A stretch of DNA of 64,000 bases, taken from contig NZ_CP019426.1 in NCBI RefSeq assembly GCF_009834515.1, positions 248,001-312,000 on the forward strand, written 5' to 3'. The stretch comes from Pseudomonas sp. R84 (GTDB lineage Bacteria > Pseudomonadota > Gammaproteobacteria > Pseudomonadales > Pseudomonadaceae). The notes under the pieces were generated by a model. That model worked only from the letters and a program-made list of their open reading frames with translations. It was not told where the DNA came from and searched no databases. Both the position numbers and the translations under genes were made by a program. The stretch's first letter is position 1. Each line of letters starts with the position of its first letter. Shown one piece after another: positions 46,117-57,088 of this stretch.

Positions 46117-47154
46117 ATGACTTACACCGCTGCCGAAAACCGCTACGACTCCATTCCTTACCGCCGCGTCGGGCGCAGCGGTCTGGTGCTGCCGGCGCTG
46201 TCGCTGGGCTTGTGGCACAACTTTGGCGACAGCACACCGATCGACACCCAGCGCGCCTTGCTGCGCACCGCGTTCGATCTGGGCATCAACCACTTCGACC
46301 TGGCCAACAACTATGGCCCGCCGTACGGCAGCGCCGAGATCAATTTCGGCCGCCTGCTGCGTGAAGACTTCAAGCAGTATCGCGATGAACTGATCATCTC
46401 CAGCAAGGCCGGTTGGGACATGTGGCCAGGCCCTTACGGTCAGGGCGGCGGCTCGCGCAAATACGTGCTGGCCAGCCTCGACCAGAGCCTGCAACGCCTC
46501 GGTCTGGACTATGTGGATATTTTCTATTCGCACCGCTTCGACCCGGATACCCCGCTGGAAGAGACCGCCAGCGCCCTCGCCACTGCCGTGCAACAGGGCA
46601 AGGCGTTGTACATCGGGATCTCGTCGTATTCCGGGGTGAAAACCCGTGAGATCGCTGCGCTGTTGAAAGAGTGGAAAGTGCCGTTGTTGATTCATCAGCC
46701 GGCCTACAACCTGCTTAATCGTTGGGTGGAAAAAGACCTGCTTGATACCACCGATGAACTCGGCACGGGCGTGATCGCCTTCACGCCGCTGGCACAAGGT
46801 CTGCTCACCGACAAATACCTCAACGGCGTGCCGGCGGATGCGCGGGTCAATCGTCCGGGGGGTGGTTCGTTGCAGGCTTCGCACTTGTCCGACGCCAACA
46901 TTGCTCACGTGCGCGCATTGAACGAGATCGCCAAGCGCCGTGGTCAGAGCCTGGCGCAACTGGCGCTGGCGTGGACGCTGCGTGATCCACGGGTGACCTC
47001 GGCGTTGATTGGTGCGAGTCGGCCGGAGCAGATTATCGAGAACGTCGGGGCGTTGAAGAATTTGAGTTTCAGTGCTGAAGAGCTGGCGGAGATTGACCGG
47101 TTTGCCCAAGAGGGCGGGATCAATCTTTGGGAGAAGCCTTCGACGGCGGAGTGA
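46117..47154 (+). CDS. Aldo/keto reductase, YghZ/L-glyceraldehyde-3-phosphate reductase-like
   Basis: 345 aa. Start at the ATG preceded by AGAGAGG. Catalytic residues of the fold are visible: Asp and Tyr in HFDLANNYGPPYG, Lys in IISSKAGWDMW, His in FYSHRFDP. It has an NADPH-binding end segment (SALIGASRPEQIIENV). It reduces aldehydes or ketones with NADPH. It follows the monooxygenase with a REP pair between them and could reduce the aldehyde left after desulfonation; this is an inference from the neighbourhood. Confidence 0.9.
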   Translation: MTYTAAENRYDSIPYRRVGRSGLVLPALSLGLWHNFGDSTPIDTQRALLRTAFDLGINHFDLANNYGPPYGSAEINFGRLLREDFKQYRDELIISSKAGWDMWPGPYGQGGGSRKYVLASLDQSLQRLGLDYVDIFYSHRFDPDTPLEETASALATAVQQGKALYIGISSYSGVKTREIAALLKEWKVPLLIHQPAYNLLNRWVEKDLLDTTDELGTGVIAFTPLAQGLLTDKYLNGVPADARVNRPGGGSLQASHLSDANIAHVRALNEIAKRRGQSLAQLALAWTLRDPRVTSALIGASRPEQIIENVGALKNLSFSAEELAEIDRFAQEGGINLWEKPSTAE

Positions 47155-47185
47155 TGACGATTGGGTTGGATCAGCAAGATCCAAC

Positions 47186-47361
47186 CCCCTCACCCCAGCC
47201 CTCCCGAAACGTCGGACCGCCCCCAGGGGGGCGAGGGGGAAAGGGAGCCGATCTTCATGCCTTTCAAAGCTTGAGTTCAACCCGATATTTCAGGTCGATG
47301 TAGCTTGTACAAACACCTCGGTCAGTCCCCTCTCCCTTTGGGAGAGGGTTAGGGTGAGGGG
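47186..47361. repeat. Long intergenic repeat, Pseudomonas type
   Basis: It begins CCCCCTCACCCCAGCCCTCC and ends GAGAGGGTTAGGGTGAGGGG. Same family as the copy at 8993, lying between the convergent aldo/keto reductase and tauD. Confidence 0.88.
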
Positions 47362-47378
47362 CTTTTGCTGTTCAAGGC

Positions 47379-48221
47379 TCAACGAAAAAACGGCACATCC
47401 CCCAACACCGTCGCCCGCTGCATCACCCGTCGCGCCGGCCGATAGTCATCCACCGCGTAATGCTGCGTCACGCGGTTATCCCAGAACGCAATATCGTCCT
47501 GCTGCCAGCGCCAGCGAATGGTGAATTCCGGCCGCGTCGCATGGGCGAACAGAAACTTCAGAATCGCTTCGCTCTCGGTTTCCGACAGCTCATTGATCTT
47601 CGACGTGAAGCCTTCATTGACGAACAGCGAACGCCGCCCACTGACCGGGTGCGTACGAATCACCGGGTGCGACAGCGGCGGATTCTTGCGTCGTGCCTCT
47701 TCCCACTGCGCCAATGCTTCAGGCGTGTTGCCATAACGCTCCAGTGGAAACGAACGAGTGAAATCGTGGGTTGCAGTCAGCCCTTCCAGCAAGTCTTTCA
47801 GGGGTGCCGACAGCGCTTCATACGCGGCAATGCCGCTGGCCCACAACGTGTCGCCACCGAACTCCGGCAGCAACTTGGCGCTGAGCACCGCGCCCATCGC
47901 CGGCGTCGGCAGGAAGGTCACGTCGGTGTGCCAGATCGCGTTGTCACGCACGTCGGTGACGGCGGTGTCGAGGATCAGCACTTCCGGTTGTTCCGGTACG
48001 TTCGGGTAGATCGGGTGAATGTGCAGGTCGCCGAAATAGGCGGCGAAACGAGCCTGTTGCGGCGGCTCGATTGGCTGATTGCGGAAGAATAAAACCTGAT
48101 ATTTGAGCAGTGCCTGCTCGATCGCGTCGCGGTGTTCCAGGCTCAGCGGCTGGCTGATGTCGACGCCGCTGATCTGCGCGCCGAGGGCCGAGCTTAATGG
48201 GGTGATGTTCAGGCTGCTCAT
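47379..48221 (-). CDS. tauD: Taurine dioxygenase TauD
   Basis: 280 aa. Fe(II)/2-oxoglutarate family: HTD facial triad part (WHTDVTF, His98 and Asp100), distal His254 (TQHYAVDDY) and following Arg residues that hold 2-oxoglutarate. It oxidises taurine to sulfite and aminoacetaldehyde. It is the last of the tauABCD genes, about 140 bp from tauC with a REP between. Alkylsulfatase AtsK is a close relative, but the tauABC context favours taurine. Confidence 0.93.
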   Translation of the reverse strand: MSSLNITPLSSALGAQISGVDISQPLSLEHRDAIEQALLKYQVLFFRNQPIEPPQQARFAAYFGDLHIHPIYPNVPEQPEVLILDTAVTDVRDNAIWHTDVTFLPTPAMGAVLSAKLLPEFGGDTLWASGIAAYEALSAPLKDLLEGLTATHDFTRSFPLERYGNTPEALAQWEEARRKNPPLSHPVIRTHPVSGRRSLFVNEGFTSKINELSETESEAILKFLFAHATRPEFTIRWRWQQDDIAFWDNRVTQHYAVDDYRPARRVMQRATVLGDVPFFR

Positions 48222-48254
48222 GGTCTTTCTCTTCGAATTCGGGGTTCAAGCTTT

Positions 48255-48344
48255 TGTAGGTGTGAGCCTGCTCGCGAATGCGGAGTGTCAGGCTAAAGTG
48301 CAGTGACTGATCCGACGCTTTCGCGAGCAGGCTCACTCCTACAG
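48255..48344. repeat. REP-type inverted repeat pair between tauC and tauD
   Basis: TGTAGGTGTGAGCCTGCTCG and its complement-type partner about 50 bp apart. It lies inside the tau gene order on the transcribed strand. Confidence 0.9.
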
Positions 48345-48363
48345 GGGATTCACATGAACGTAG

Positions 48364-49203
48364 TCAGTGGGCCTGGCCGTGCCACGGCACCAGTTTGCGC
48401 TGCAGGGCACGCAGGCCCATTTCCATCGCGAAGGCGATCAGGGCGATGACCAGAATCCCCAGCACCACCACGTCGGTGACGAGGAACTGCGCGGCCGATT
48501 GCACCATAAAGCCCAAACCGCTGGTGGCAGCAATCAGTTCGGCCGCGACCAGCGTCGACCAGCCAACGCCCAGACCAATGCGCACACCGGTGAGAATGTC
48601 CGGCAGAGCGCTCGGCAAAATCACATGACGAATCAATTGCACGCGAGTCGCGCCCAGCGACTGCGCCGCACGCAATTTCGCTGGATCAACCGTGCGCACA
48701 CCGGTGGCGGTAGCAATCGCAATTGGCGCGAAAATCGCCAGATAGATCAGCAGCACTTTCGACAACTCACCGATGCCGCACCAGATCACGATCAGCGGCA
48801 GATAGGCCAGCGGTGGGATAGGGCGGTAGAACTCGATCAGCGGATCGAGCACGCCACGGGCAATGCGGTTGGCACCGATGGCGATGCCCACCGGCACGGC
48901 GGTTAGAATCGCGAAACCCAGACCCAGACCGATACGACTCAGGCTGGCGCCAAGGTGCTGCCACAAGGTCGAATCCATGTAACCGGTGGTCGCCAGCAAC
49001 CAGCCCTTCTGCAAAACAGCGGACGGTGGCGGCAGAAACAGTGGTTCGATCAAGCCAGTGGCGGTCACTGCCCACCAGATCGCCAACAAGGCAAATAGCG
49101 TCAGCAGGCTGATCCAGCGCGTACTGAGGCTACGCCGTACGGGTATCGCCGCCGATGCGCTGACGGGTTTTACCGCCGCCGAGGAAACGTCGTAACTGCT
49201 CAT
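48364..49203 (-). CDS. tauC: Taurine ABC transporter permease TauC
   Basis: 279 aa, six membrane segments with the SsuC/TauC-type coupling loop [20 protein letters not shown]. It overlaps tauB by 4 bp. It imports taurine, and perhaps other sulfonates, together with TauB and TauA. Confidence 0.92.
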   Translation of the reverse strand: MSSYDVSSAAVKPVSASAAIPVRRSLSTRWISLLTLFALLAIWWAVTATGLIEPLFLPPPSAVLQKGWLLATTGYMDSTLWQHLGASLSRIGLGLGFAILTAVPVGIAIGANRIARGVLDPLIEFYRPIPPLAYLPLIVIWCGIGELSKVLLIYLAIFAPIAIATATGVRTVDPAKLRAAQSLGATRVQLIRHVILPSALPDILTGVRIGLGVGWSTLVAAELIAATSGLGFMVQSAAQFLVTDVVVLGILVIALIAFAMEMGLRALQRKLVPWHGQAH

Positions 49204-49994
49204 GCGCGCTCCTGCCGTTGCCCGGCGCTGCGTTGCGAGAACACTTTGCTCAGCACGTGTTCGCGGGTTTCGATAAAGCGCGGATCGGATTTGATCGCAC
49301 GTGCTGACTCGCCAGCGGCGTAACGCTGACCGAAATCCAGGTGCAGACGCTCAACGATCTGCCCCGGATTCGGCGCGAGCAGAATCAGGTCAGTGGCGAG
49401 GAACACCGCTTCTTCAATGTCGTGGGTAATCAGGAAAACCGGTTTGGCCGTGCGCTGCCAGACTTGCAGCAACAACTCCTGCATCTGTTCGCGGGTGAAC
49501 GCGTCGAGGGCGCCGAAAGGCTCGTCCATCAGCAATACACGCGGGTCAGCGGCGAGGGCGCGTGCGAGGCCGACGCGCTGTTTCTGGCCACCGGAGAGTT
49601 GCCAGATACGGCGGCTTTCGAAACCGGAAAGATCAACCAGTGCGAGCATTTCGCGGGCGATCTTTTCGCGTTTTTCTTTGGCGACACCGGCCAGTTCCAG
49701 ACCGAATGCGACGTTGGCCAACACGTCCTGCCAAGGCAGCAACGCGTCGTCCTGGAACACCACGCCACGTTCGGCGCTCGGGCCTTTGACCGGCACGCCG
49801 TCGAGGGTGATGCGCCCGGCGCTTGGTTCGACGAAACCGGCAATCAGGTTCAACAGCGAAGTTTTGCCACTGCCGGACGGGCCGAGGGCGACCAGCAATT
49901 GCTGAGGCCCCAGGGTCAGAGAAATATCCGCCAGCACCGGTGTCGGGCTGCCCGGGTACTGTGCGCTGATGCGCTCCAGCTGTAGCAAGGCCAT
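49200..49994 (-). CDS. tauB: Taurine ABC transporter ATP-binding protein TauB
   Basis: 264 aa. Walker [10 protein letters not shown], signature [15 protein letters not shown], Walker [13 protein letters not shown] and [12 protein letters not shown], the usual SsuB/TauB form. It provides energy for TauC. It starts 16 nt after tauA. Confidence 0.93.
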   Translation of the reverse strand: MALLQLERISAQYPGSPTPVLADISLTLGPQQLLVALGPSGSGKTSLLNLIAGFVEPSAGRITLDGVPVKGPSAERGVVFQDDALLPWQDVLANVAFGLELAGVAKEKREKIAREMLALVDLSGFESRRIWQLSGGQKQRVGLARALAADPRVLLMDEPFGALDAFTREQMQELLLQVWQRTAKPVFLITHDIEEAVFLATDLILLAPNPGQIVERLHLDFGQRYAAGESARAIKSDPRFIETREHVLSKVFSQRSAGQRQERA

Positions 49995-50010
49995 CGCAGT
50001 TAACTCCCGA

Positions 50011-50988
50011 TCAGTTGGTGATGAATTTGGCGCTGACGTACGGCGCGTAGTCCGGCAGAACGGCTTCGACCTTGCCTTGCTCCTTGAGGAACGCGGCGGT
50101 GTCGGTGATGGCTTTGGTTGTCGGCGCGCCGAGGGTGACGACCTGATCAGCGGCCAGCGGGTAGACGTTGCCTTGCAGCAGCAATGGGATGTCGCTGGCC
50201 TTGGCGCCAGAGAGTTTCACCAGTTTGTCGACGTTGGATTGGTCGGCGAGCCAGGCTTTCGGGTCTTTGCGGTAATCGGCGTAGGCGTCGAGGGTGACCT
50301 TGGCGAACGCGGTGACGATTTCCGGGTGCTTCTCGGCGAAGTCTTTGCGCACGATCCACGCATCGAAGGTCGGTGCACCGAACTTGGCCAGTTCGCCGGA
50401 GGTGATCAGCACTTTGCCGTTTTCCTTGGCCACGCCGAGTGCCGGATCCCACACGTAAGTGGCGTCGATGTCACCGCGTTTCCATGCGGCAATGATCGCT
50501 GGTGGGGCGAGGTTGAGCACGGTGACTTTCGATGGATCGATGTTCCAGTGCTTCAGCGCCGCCAGCAGGCTGTAGTGACCGGTCGATACGAACGGCACGG
50601 CGATTTTCTTGCCGATCAGATCTTGCGGGGTCTTGATGCCGGAACCGTCTCGAGCGACCAATGCTTCGGCGGCGCCGATCTGGGTCGCGATAAGGAATGT
50701 TTCGACCGGGACTTTGCGGGTGATCGCCGCGGTCAGCGGGCTCGAACCGAGGTAGCCAATCTGCACATCACCGGAGGCGATGGCGGCAATGATGTCGGCG
50801 CCGTTATCGAACTTGCGCCAGGCGATATCGGCTTTGGTGGCTTTTTCGTAAGCGCCGTCAGCCTGGGCGACTTTCGCCGGGTCAACGGTGGTTTGGTAGG
50901 CGACGGTGAGGTCGGCGGCCTGAGCCAGAAAACTCGCGGCAGCCAGGGAGGCCACGGCGAGCAGGCGAAGCGGGAAATTCAGTTTCAT
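50011..50988 (-). CDS. tauA: Taurine-binding periplasmic protein TauA
   Basis: 325 aa. The signal peptide ends near [23 protein letters not shown] start, then [20 protein letters not shown] and [20 protein letters not shown], as in TauA/SsuA. It binds taurine for TauBC. First gene of the operon; the start has TGGAGCTC upstream. A sulfur box lies 66 bp before the ATG. Confidence 0.94.
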   Translation of the reverse strand: MKLNFPLRLLAVASLAAASFLAQAADLTVAYQTTVDPAKVAQADGAYEKATKADIAWRKFDNGADIIAAIASGDVQIGYLGSSPLTAAITRKVPVETFLIATQIGAAEALVARDGSGIKTPQDLIGKKIAVPFVSTGHYSLLAALKHWNIDPSKVTVLNLAPPAIIAAWKRGDIDATYVWDPALGVAKENGKVLITSGELAKFGAPTFDAWIVRKDFAEKHPEIVTAFAKVTLDAYADYRKDPKAWLADQSNVDKLVKLSGAKASDIPLLLQGNVYPLAADQVVTLGAPTTKAITDTAAFLKEQGKVEAVLPDYAPYVSAKFITN

Positions 50989-51053
50989 TGAAGAGCTCCA
51001 TATCAGGCGACCGAGTGTTGGCGTGAAAGGAGACTAAATGATCTAAGAATCAG

Positions 51054-51079
51054 TAAATAAATAACTTTTTAGAATGAGC
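51054..51079 (-). promoter_or_regulatory. Candidate sulfur-starvation box, tauABCD promoter
   Basis: On the minus strand it begins GCTCATTCTAAAAAGTTA and ends TTTATTTA. The downstream part is identical to the copy at 2241-2266 over AAGTTATTTATTTA. It lies about 66 bp upstream of tauA, a plausible activator-site distance. Confidence 0.6.
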
Positions 51080-51151
51080 TTATGAGCGGAAAAATCTAAG
51101 AGCGGGGGAATTGTGGGGTATTTCGGATTTTTCGTTCGGCGTTAGATTTTT

Positions 51152-51312
51152 CCCCCTCACCCCAGCCCTCTCCCCAAAGGGGTGAGGGGGAAAGGGGGCC
51201 GATCTGTGTGCTTTTCAAGGCCTGAGTTCGGCTGGATATTTCAGGTCGGCGTAAATCTCAAGAGCACCTAAATCAGTCCCCTCTCCCTCTGGGAGAGGGT
51301 TAGGGTGAGGGG
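51152..51312. repeat. Long intergenic repeat, Pseudomonas type
   Basis: It begins CCCCCTCACCCCAGCCCTCT and ends with GGGTTAGGGTGAGGGG, touching the gshA stop. Together with the tau box it fills the 327-bp gap between gshA and tauA. Confidence 0.88.
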
Positions 51313-51315
51313 CTT

Positions 51316-52899
51316 TTAGTTACTAATCGCCAAAATACTCGCCTGATACGACCCAACAAACACATCGAAATCCCCCACCTCGTTCTGCTCCAGCTCAGCC
51401 TGCGCTGCCAGCGACGTACGCGCCAGTTCCTCAAACTTCGCCTGTTCATCCGCCGCCAACGGCTCGCTACGGAAAAACTCGGCATGTGCCTGGCTCTGAC
51501 GCAGGGAGAACTGCGCAAAGCTTTCCTTGTGCTCGGCCATCGCCGCCAACACCTGCGCGGATGGCGTCAGGGACGGATCGCTGACCTTGGCCAGTTGCGT
51601 ATCCAGCGCCTTGCTGTGCGCATCGCCGCCATGGCTCTGATCCAGCAACGCCGCCAATGGAGCAATTTGTTCCAGCAGTTCGGCTGCCCAAGCCTTCATC
51701 TCGACCGACTCACCGTCACGCTGCAATTGCAGGCCCGGACGGCGACCTTCCTTGACCACGCTGAGGAAGTTCGACGTCGCGTTGCCACACGAAGTGTTGG
51801 TCAGCAACGGGCTGTCGTTCAGCGCGCAATACAGCAGGAACGCGTCGAGGAAGCGCGATTCAGTGAGATCGATGCCCATCGGCAGGAACGGGTTGATGTC
51901 CAGGCAACGCACTTCAACGTACTGAATGCCACGGGCCACCAACGCCTGAATCGGCCGCTCGCCGGTGTAGGTCACGCGTTTCGGGCGGATGTTGGAGTAG
52001 TACTCGTTTTCGATCTGCAGGATGTTGGTGTTGAGCTGCACCCACTCGCCATCCTGGTGCGTGCCGACTTCAACGTACGGCGCGTACGGCGTGGCCACGG
52101 CTTTGCGCAGGCTGTCGGTGTAGCTCGCCAGATCGTTGTAGCAAGGCGTCAGACCGGCTTGGGCGTTGCTCTGATAACCGAGGTCGCTCATGCGCAGGCT
52201 GGTGGCGTACGGCAGATACAGGGTGTCCGAATCGAGTTGTTCCAGCTGATGCGAACGCCCGCGCAGGAAACCGGCGTCGAGCGCTGGCGAGGCACCGAAC
52301 AGGTACATCAGCAGCCAGCTGTAGCGACGGAAATTACGGATCAGTGCGATGTAGGAGAACGATTGATAATCGCGGTCAGTGCCGACAAATCCTTCGGTTT
52401 CGCGCAGCAGCGGCCAGAGCTTTTCCGGCAGGGAGAAGTTGTAGTGAATCCCGGCGATGCACTGCATGGTCTTGCCATACCGCAGGGCGAGGCCCTTGCG
52501 ATAGACGTACTTGAGCTGACCGATATTGGAGGTGCCGTAATACGCAATCGGGATATCTTCCTCGGCCGGCAACGGGCACGGCATCGATGGACTCCACAGG
52601 TACTCGTTGCCGAGCTTGCTGTAGGCAAAACGGTGAATCTTGTCCAGGCTCGCCAGGGTATCAGCCGGATCCGGCAGGGCGGGCGTGATGAATTCCAGCA
52701 GCGACTCGGAGTAGTCGGTGGTGATTTGTTCGTTGGTCAGCGCGGAACCCAAGGCTTCGGGGTGCGGCGTTTGCGCCAGGCGACCTTCGCTGGTCACGCG
52801 CAGGCATTCACGTTCGATACCGTGCAGGCACTGCTCGAGCAGAGAGAGGTTAGCGCGCTCGCCGAGCAGAGCCAGGCGGCGGTTGAGAAGTTCGCTCAA
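51316..52899 (-). CDS. gshA: Glutamate-cysteine ligase GshA
   Basis: 527 aa. I choose the TTG at 52899 because AAGGA lies about 7 nt upstream and the start [13 protein letters not shown] fits the family; a GTG 15 nt earlier is possible. It has IERECLRVT, the active-site [13 protein letters not shown] and [14 protein letters not shown]. It makes gamma-glutamylcysteine, the first step to glutathione. E. coli GshA is about 518 aa. Its position beside tau and sulfur genes fits cysteine use, though this is also the conserved place of gshA in pseudomonads. Confidence 0.95.
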   Translation of the reverse strand: MSELLNRRLALLGERANLSLLEQCLHGIERECLRVTSEGRLAQTPHPEALGSALTNEQITTDYSESLLEFITPALPDPADTLASLDKIHRFAYSKLGNEYLWSPSMPCPLPAEEDIPIAYYGTSNIGQLKYVYRKGLALRYGKTMQCIAGIHYNFSLPEKLWPLLRETEGFVGTDRDYQSFSYIALIRNFRRYSWLLMYLFGASPALDAGFLRGRSHQLEQLDSDTLYLPYATSLRMSDLGYQSNAQAGLTPCYNDLASYTDSLRKAVATPYAPYVEVGTHQDGEWVQLNTNILQIENEYYSNIRPKRVTYTGERPIQALVARGIQYVEVRCLDINPFLPMGIDLTESRFLDAFLLYCALNDSPLLTNTSCGNATSNFLSVVKEGRRPGLQLQRDGESVEMKAWAAELLEQIAPLAALLDQSHGGDAHSKALDTQLAKVSDPSLTPSAQVLAAMAEHKESFAQFSLRQSQAHAEFFRSEPLAADEQAKFEELARTSLAAQAELEQNEVGDFDVFVGSYQASILAISN

Positions 52900-53036
52900 T
52901 TTGGATTCCTTCACGCGTCAGTCGCCCCAATATGGGGGTGGGCAGGACGGTCTACAAGGGTGAAGTTGAAACTGGCGTTTTCGCCTGGTTTTGTAGCGGC
53001 AGGCCATTTGCCGGTCAGTCAGGAACTGCACAATCC

Positions 53037-53127
53037 CTGTGGGAGCGAGCCTGCTCGCGAAGGCGGTGTGTCAGCCAACATCTGCATTGCTGATACACCC
53101 TCTTCGCGAGCAGGCTCGCTCCCACAG
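53037..53127. repeat. REP-type inverted repeat pair with nested inverted repeat
   Basis: Outer arms CTGTGGGAGCGAGCCTGCTC and complement. The loop itself contains GGTGTGTCAG / CTGATACACC, a second palindrome. It lies between gshA and the thioesterase gene end. Confidence 0.92.
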
Positions 53128-53168
53128 GATTCGTTGCGCCGAAATTAACTCAAATTGATGACCACAAG

Positions 53169-53552
53169 CTACAGGACAGCGAACGTGCCTTGCGCTTTTG
53201 CGACCAGTTTGTCGCCCTGCATCACGTCGGCTTCGACCACCAGCGTGCGCCGGCCCGGGTGGATAACCCGCGCCGTGCACATCACCTCGCCATCGGAAAC
53301 GGCGCGGATATAGTTGATCTTGCACTCGATGGTTGCGCTCTGCTGATCGAAACCGTGGGTGCTGGAACAGGCCAGCCCCATGGCAATGTCGACCAGACTG
53401 AACAGCGCACCACCGTGCAATTTGCCGCCGCGATTGCGCAGTTCCGGTTCCAGCACCAGGGCGACTTGCGCCGCCCCGGTTTCCAGGCTGTGCAGGCGGC
53501 AGCCCAACAGCTTGAAAAACGCGCTCTCGACGAGCCCGGCTGGAATTTCCAT
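53169..53552 (-). CDS. Hotdog-fold thioesterase (PaaI-like)
   Basis: 127 aa. HGGALFSLVDIAMGLAC is the family's catalytic region, with the HGG motif, and the preceding LRNRGGKL leads into it. It likely hydrolyses acyl-CoA thioesters. The stop/start arrangement with tex is TGATG at 53552, so translation is coupled to tex. The same pair, as I recall, occurs next to gshA in P. aeruginosa. Confidence 0.9.
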   Translation of the reverse strand: MEIPAGLVESAFFKLLGCRLHSLETGAAQVALVLEPELRNRGGKLHGGALFSLVDIAMGLACSSTHGFDQQSATIECKINYIRAVSDGEVMCTARVIHPGRRTLVVEADVMQGDKLVAKAQGTFAVL

Positions 53553-55876
53553 CAGCGTTTCTTCAATTGCTTGGCGTTGGCGAACAGCGAGGCCATCGCG
53601 TTGTTCACTGGTGCGGCGGTTGCGGTTTCCTTGCGTGGCGCGTTGTTCGAAGGCTGGCGCTGCGCCGAACCCGGACGCGAGCCACGGGCGCCGTCGATCT
53701 TCTCGCCCGGGGTATCGCCCATGCGCATCGACAGGCCAACGCGTTTGCGCGGGATGTCGACTTCCATGACCTTCACTTTCACCACGTCACCGGCCTTCAC
53801 CGCTTCGCGTGGATCCTTGATGAACTTCTCCGACAACGCCGAGATGTGCACCAGACCGTCCTGATGCACGCCGATGTCGACGAATGCGCCGAACGCGGTC
53901 ACGTTGGTGACGACGCCTTCGAGGATCATCCCCAGTTGCAGGTCTTTCAGATCTTCGACGCCTTCCTGGAACTCAGCGGTCTTGAACTCGGGACGCGGGT
54001 CGCGGCCCGGTTTTTCCAGTTCCTGGATGATGTCGGTTACGGTCGGCAGACCGAAGGTTTCGTCGGTGAATTTCTTCGGATCCAGACGCTTGAGGAAGCT
54101 TGCATCGCCGATCAGCGAGCGGATATCACGGTCGGTTTCAGCGGCAATGCGCTGCACCAGCGGATAGGCTTCCGGGTGCACCGCCGAGGAATCCAGCGGG
54201 TTGTCGCCGTTCATCACGCGCAAGAAACCGGCCGCCTGTTCGAAGGTTTTTTCGCCCAGACGCGCGACTTTCTTCAGCGCTGCGCGGGTTTTGAACGCAC
54301 CGTGTTCGTCGCGGTGCGTGACGATGTTTTGCGCCAGCGTTGCGTTGAGGCCAGAGATTCGGGCCAGCAGTGCCACCGAAGCGGTGTTTACATCAACGCC
54401 GACGGCGTTCACGCAGTCCTCGACCACAGCGTCCAGACCACGCGCCAGTTTCAGCTGCGAGACGTCATGCTGGTACTGGCCGACACCGATGGATTTCGGA
54501 TCGATTTTCACCAACTCGGCGAGTGGATCCTGCAAGCGGCGGGCGATAGATACCGCGCCCCGAATCGATACGTCGAGGTCCGGGAATTCCTTGGCCGCCA
54601 GTTCCGACGCCGAGTACACCGATGCACCGGCCTCGGAGACCATGACTTTGGTCATTTTCATCGCTGGGTATTTTTTGATCAGCTCGATCGCCAGTTTATC
54701 GGTCTCGCGGCTGGCGGTGCCGTTGCCGATGGCGATCAGGTCAACCGAGTGCTTGGCGCACAGGGCAGCCAGAATGGCGATGGTCTGATCCCACTTGTTG
54801 TGCGGCACGTGCGGGTAAACCGTGGCGTGATCGAGCAACTTGCCGGTGGAGTCGACCACGGCAACCTTGCAACCAGTGCGCAGGCCCGGGTCGAGGCCCA
54901 GGGTTGCACGCGGGCCGGCCGGTGCGGCCAGCAGCAAGTCGTGCAGGTTGTGGGCGAACACGTTGATCGCTTCGGTTTCGGCGCCGTCACGCAGTTCGCC
55001 GAGCAGGTCGGTTTCCAGGTGCGTGTAGAGCTTGACCTTCCACGTCCAGCGCACCACTTCGCCGAGCCATTTGTCGGCCGGGCGGTTCTGGTTCTGGATG
55101 TTGAATTGCTGGCCGATCATGCCTTCGCACGGGTGCATGGTGCCCGGCAGCTCGTCGCCGACTTTCAAAGCAGAGCTGAGGATGCCTTCGTTGCGGCCAC
55201 GGAAAATCGCCAGTGCCCGGTGCGATGGCATGCTTTTCAGCGGTTCGTCGTGTTCGAAGTAGTCGCGGAACTTGGCGCCTTCCTCTTCTTTGCCGGCGAT
55301 AACGCGGGCACTGAGGGTCGCTTCCTGCTTGAGGTAGTTGCGCAATTTTTCCAGCAGGCTGGCGTCTTCGGCGAAGCGCTCCATGAGGATGTACTTGGCG
55401 CCTTCCAGTGCGGCCTTCACATCGGCCACGCCTTTTTCGGCATCGACGAAGCGTGCGGCTTCGGTTTCCGGGGTCAGGTTCGGATCGTTGAACAGGCCGT
55501 CGGCCAGGTCGCCGAGGCCGGCTTCCAGGGCAATCTGGCCCTTGGTGCGGCGCTTCTGCTTGTACGGCAGGTACAAGTCTTCGAGGCGGGTCTTGGTGTC
55601 GGCGAGTTTGATGTCGCGTTCGAGGGCTGGGGTGAGTTTGCCTTGCTCTTCGATGCTGGCGAGGATGCTGATGCGCCGTTCGTCGAGTTCTCGCAGGTAG
55701 CGCAGACGCTCTTCCAGATGACGCAACTGGGTGTCATCGAGGCTGCCGGTGACTTCTTTCCGGTAACGGGCGATGAAGGGAACGGTAGAGCCTTCATCGA
55801 GTAGCGCGACGGCCGCTTCGACCTGTTGTGGGCGTACGCCGAGTTCCTCGGCAATGCGGCTGTTGATGCTGTCCAT
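53552..55876 (-). CDS. tex: Tex family RNA-binding transcription accessory protein
   Basis: 774 aa from the ATG at 55876 ([12 protein letters not shown]), the start used by relatives; an ATG 15 nt earlier is less likely. It has the N-terminal helical Tex domain, a YqgF-like nuclease fold ([17 protein letters not shown]), a double HhH region ([20 protein letters not shown]) and a C-terminal S1 RNA-binding domain ([20 protein letters not shown]). It is involved in transcription and RNA turnover. It precedes the thioesterase gene. Confidence 0.95.
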   Translation of the reverse strand: MDSINSRIAEELGVRPQQVEAAVALLDEGSTVPFIARYRKEVTGSLDDTQLRHLEERLRYLRELDERRISILASIEEQGKLTPALERDIKLADTKTRLEDLYLPYKQKRRTKGQIALEAGLGDLADGLFNDPNLTPETEAARFVDAEKGVADVKAALEGAKYILMERFAEDASLLEKLRNYLKQEATLSARVIAGKEEEGAKFRDYFEHDEPLKSMPSHRALAIFRGRNEGILSSALKVGDELPGTMHPCEGMIGQQFNIQNQNRPADKWLGEVVRWTWKVKLYTHLETDLLGELRDGAETEAINVFAHNLHDLLLAAPAGPRATLGLDPGLRTGCKVAVVDSTGKLLDHATVYPHVPHNKWDQTIAILAALCAKHSVDLIAIGNGTASRETDKLAIELIKKYPAMKMTKVMVSEAGASVYSASELAAKEFPDLDVSIRGAVSIARRLQDPLAELVKIDPKSIGVGQYQHDVSQLKLARGLDAVVEDCVNAVGVDVNTASVALLARISGLNATLAQNIVTHRDEHGAFKTRAALKKVARLGEKTFEQAAGFLRVMNGDNPLDSSAVHPEAYPLVQRIAAETDRDIRSLIGDASFLKRLDPKKFTDETFGLPTVTDIIQELEKPGRDPRPEFKTAEFQEGVEDLKDLQLGMILEGVVTNVTAFGAFVDIGVHQDGLVHISALSEKFIKDPREAVKAGDVVKVKVMEVDIPRKRVGLSMRMGDTPGEKIDGARGSRPGSAQRQPSNNAPRKETATAAPVNNAMASLFANAKQLKKR

Positions 55877-56234
55877 AAAACCACCTGACATAGTGTGAAA
55901 TCAGGCTCGCAGGCACGGAAATAAAGGCCCGGAGTCTGGTTGAGCGGCTAGAAAATTGCCGCTGCCTGGGTCAAAAGGCAGCCCATTGACCCGTGAAATC
56001 GAACAATTACTGCGCTCGGCAGGAAAAAAAGCCTGCCACCTGCGGTAACGATTCAGACGTTGCCTGGCACAAAACGCCGCGCATTATAACCAGCGTTCTG
56101 TCATTCGGGGGCGTTGCAGTCTGTAGGCATAAACCCCGGTTTTCTGGCAGTGAAGGAAAAATCTGCTAACAATGCACACGGTGCGTATAACGGCAGCTAC
56201 GCCATAATGCGCGCCGAGCTAAAAGGAGCATCTA
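55877..56234. other. Divergent promoter region between tex and ompR
   Basis: 358 bp without a gene. It holds a short hairpin GGCAGG/CCTGCC (56018-56037) with an A run in the loop. A possible -10 CATAAT lies at about 56203-56208 and an AAAAGGAG ribosome site just before ompR. No operator or small ORF stands out. Confidence 0.5.
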
Positions 56235-56975
56235 ATGAGCAGCACTGCACAAACTGCTGAAGGCGAAAAAATTCTCATCGTTGACGACGATCCGGGGCTG
56301 AGCAGCCTGCTGGAACGTTTTTTCGTCAGCAAGGGCTACCGTGCCCGCACCGTACCGAACACCGAGCAGATGGATCGTCTGCTGTCGCGTGAGGTCTTCA
56401 ATCTGGTCGTCCTCGACCTGATGCTGCCCGGCGAAGACGGTCTGACCGCTTGCCGCCGCCTGCGTGGCGCGAACAACCAGATTCCGATCATCATGCTCAC
56501 CGCCAAGGGCGATGAGTTGAGCCGCATCAAGGGCCTGGAACTGGGCGCCGACGATTATCTGGCCAAGCCGTTCAACCCGGACGAGCTGATGGCCCGGGTC
56601 AAAGCCGTCCTGCGTCGTCAGGCCGCTCCGGTACCGGGCGCGCCGGGCAGTGAAGACGAAAACGTCACCTTCGGTGATTACGTGTTGTCGCTGGCCACCC
56701 GCGAACTGAAACGCGGCGACGAAGTGCACATGCTCACCACCGGTGAGTTTGCGGTACTCAAGGCGCTGGTGATGAACGCGCGTCAGCCGCTGACCCGCGA
56801 CAAACTGATGAATCTGGCCCGTGGCCGCGAATGGGATGCACTCGAGCGTTCCATCGATGTGCAGATTTCCCGGCTGCGCCGCATGATCGAGCCTGATCCG
56901 TCGAAACCACGTTACATCCAGACTGTCTGGGGCGTGGGCTACGTGTTTGTACCGGATGGCGCCGCCACCAAGTGA
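56235..56975 (+). CDS. ompR: OmpR-family response regulator (AmgR-like)
   Basis: 246 aa. Receiver domain with acidic pair DDD (LIVDDDPGL), phospho-acceptor Asp in VVLDLMLPGEDGL and Lys in LAKPFNPDELM. A C-terminal winged helix (residues about 145-240) ends WGVGYVFVP. The P. aeruginosa counterpart AmgR responds to envelope stress and aminoglycosides. It is followed by the sensor kinase gene. Confidence 0.94.
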   Translation: MSSTAQTAEGEKILIVDDDPGLSSLLERFFVSKGYRARTVPNTEQMDRLLSREVFNLVVLDLMLPGEDGLTACRRLRGANNQIPIIMLTAKGDELSRIKGLELGADDYLAKPFNPDELMARVKAVLRRQAAPVPGAPGSEDENVTFGDYVLSLATRELKRGDEVHMLTTGEFAVLKALVMNARQPLTRDKLMNLARGREWDALERSIDVQISRLRRMIEPDPSKPRYIQTVWGVGYVFVPDGAATK

Positions 56976-56984
56976 TCGGCGATT

Positions 56985-57070
56985 TGTAGGAGCGGGTCTG
57001 CAGGTTTTGGTCGAACGGCCATGCCCGCAGACTCGCAATCCGCAATATGCGAGCATTGCTCGCTCCTGCA
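56985..57070. repeat. REP-like inverted repeat between ompR and envZ
   Basis: TTGTAGGAGCGGGTCTGCAG and a looser partner ending GCTCGCTCCTGCAA. It lies within the ompR-envZ spacing of 113 bp, so the two genes are not tightly coupled. Confidence 0.75.
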
Positions 57071-57088
57071 AGTGTGTAGCGGTTATCG

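Noticed and set aside
48255..48344. Transcription terminator between tauC and tauD
   Set aside because: The inverted repeat is a REP pair without a T run; tauD is therefore kept in the tau operon.
53567..55804. 745-codon open frame antisense to tex
   Set aside because: Mirror of tex codon bias; tex has clear YqgF, HhH and S1 regions.
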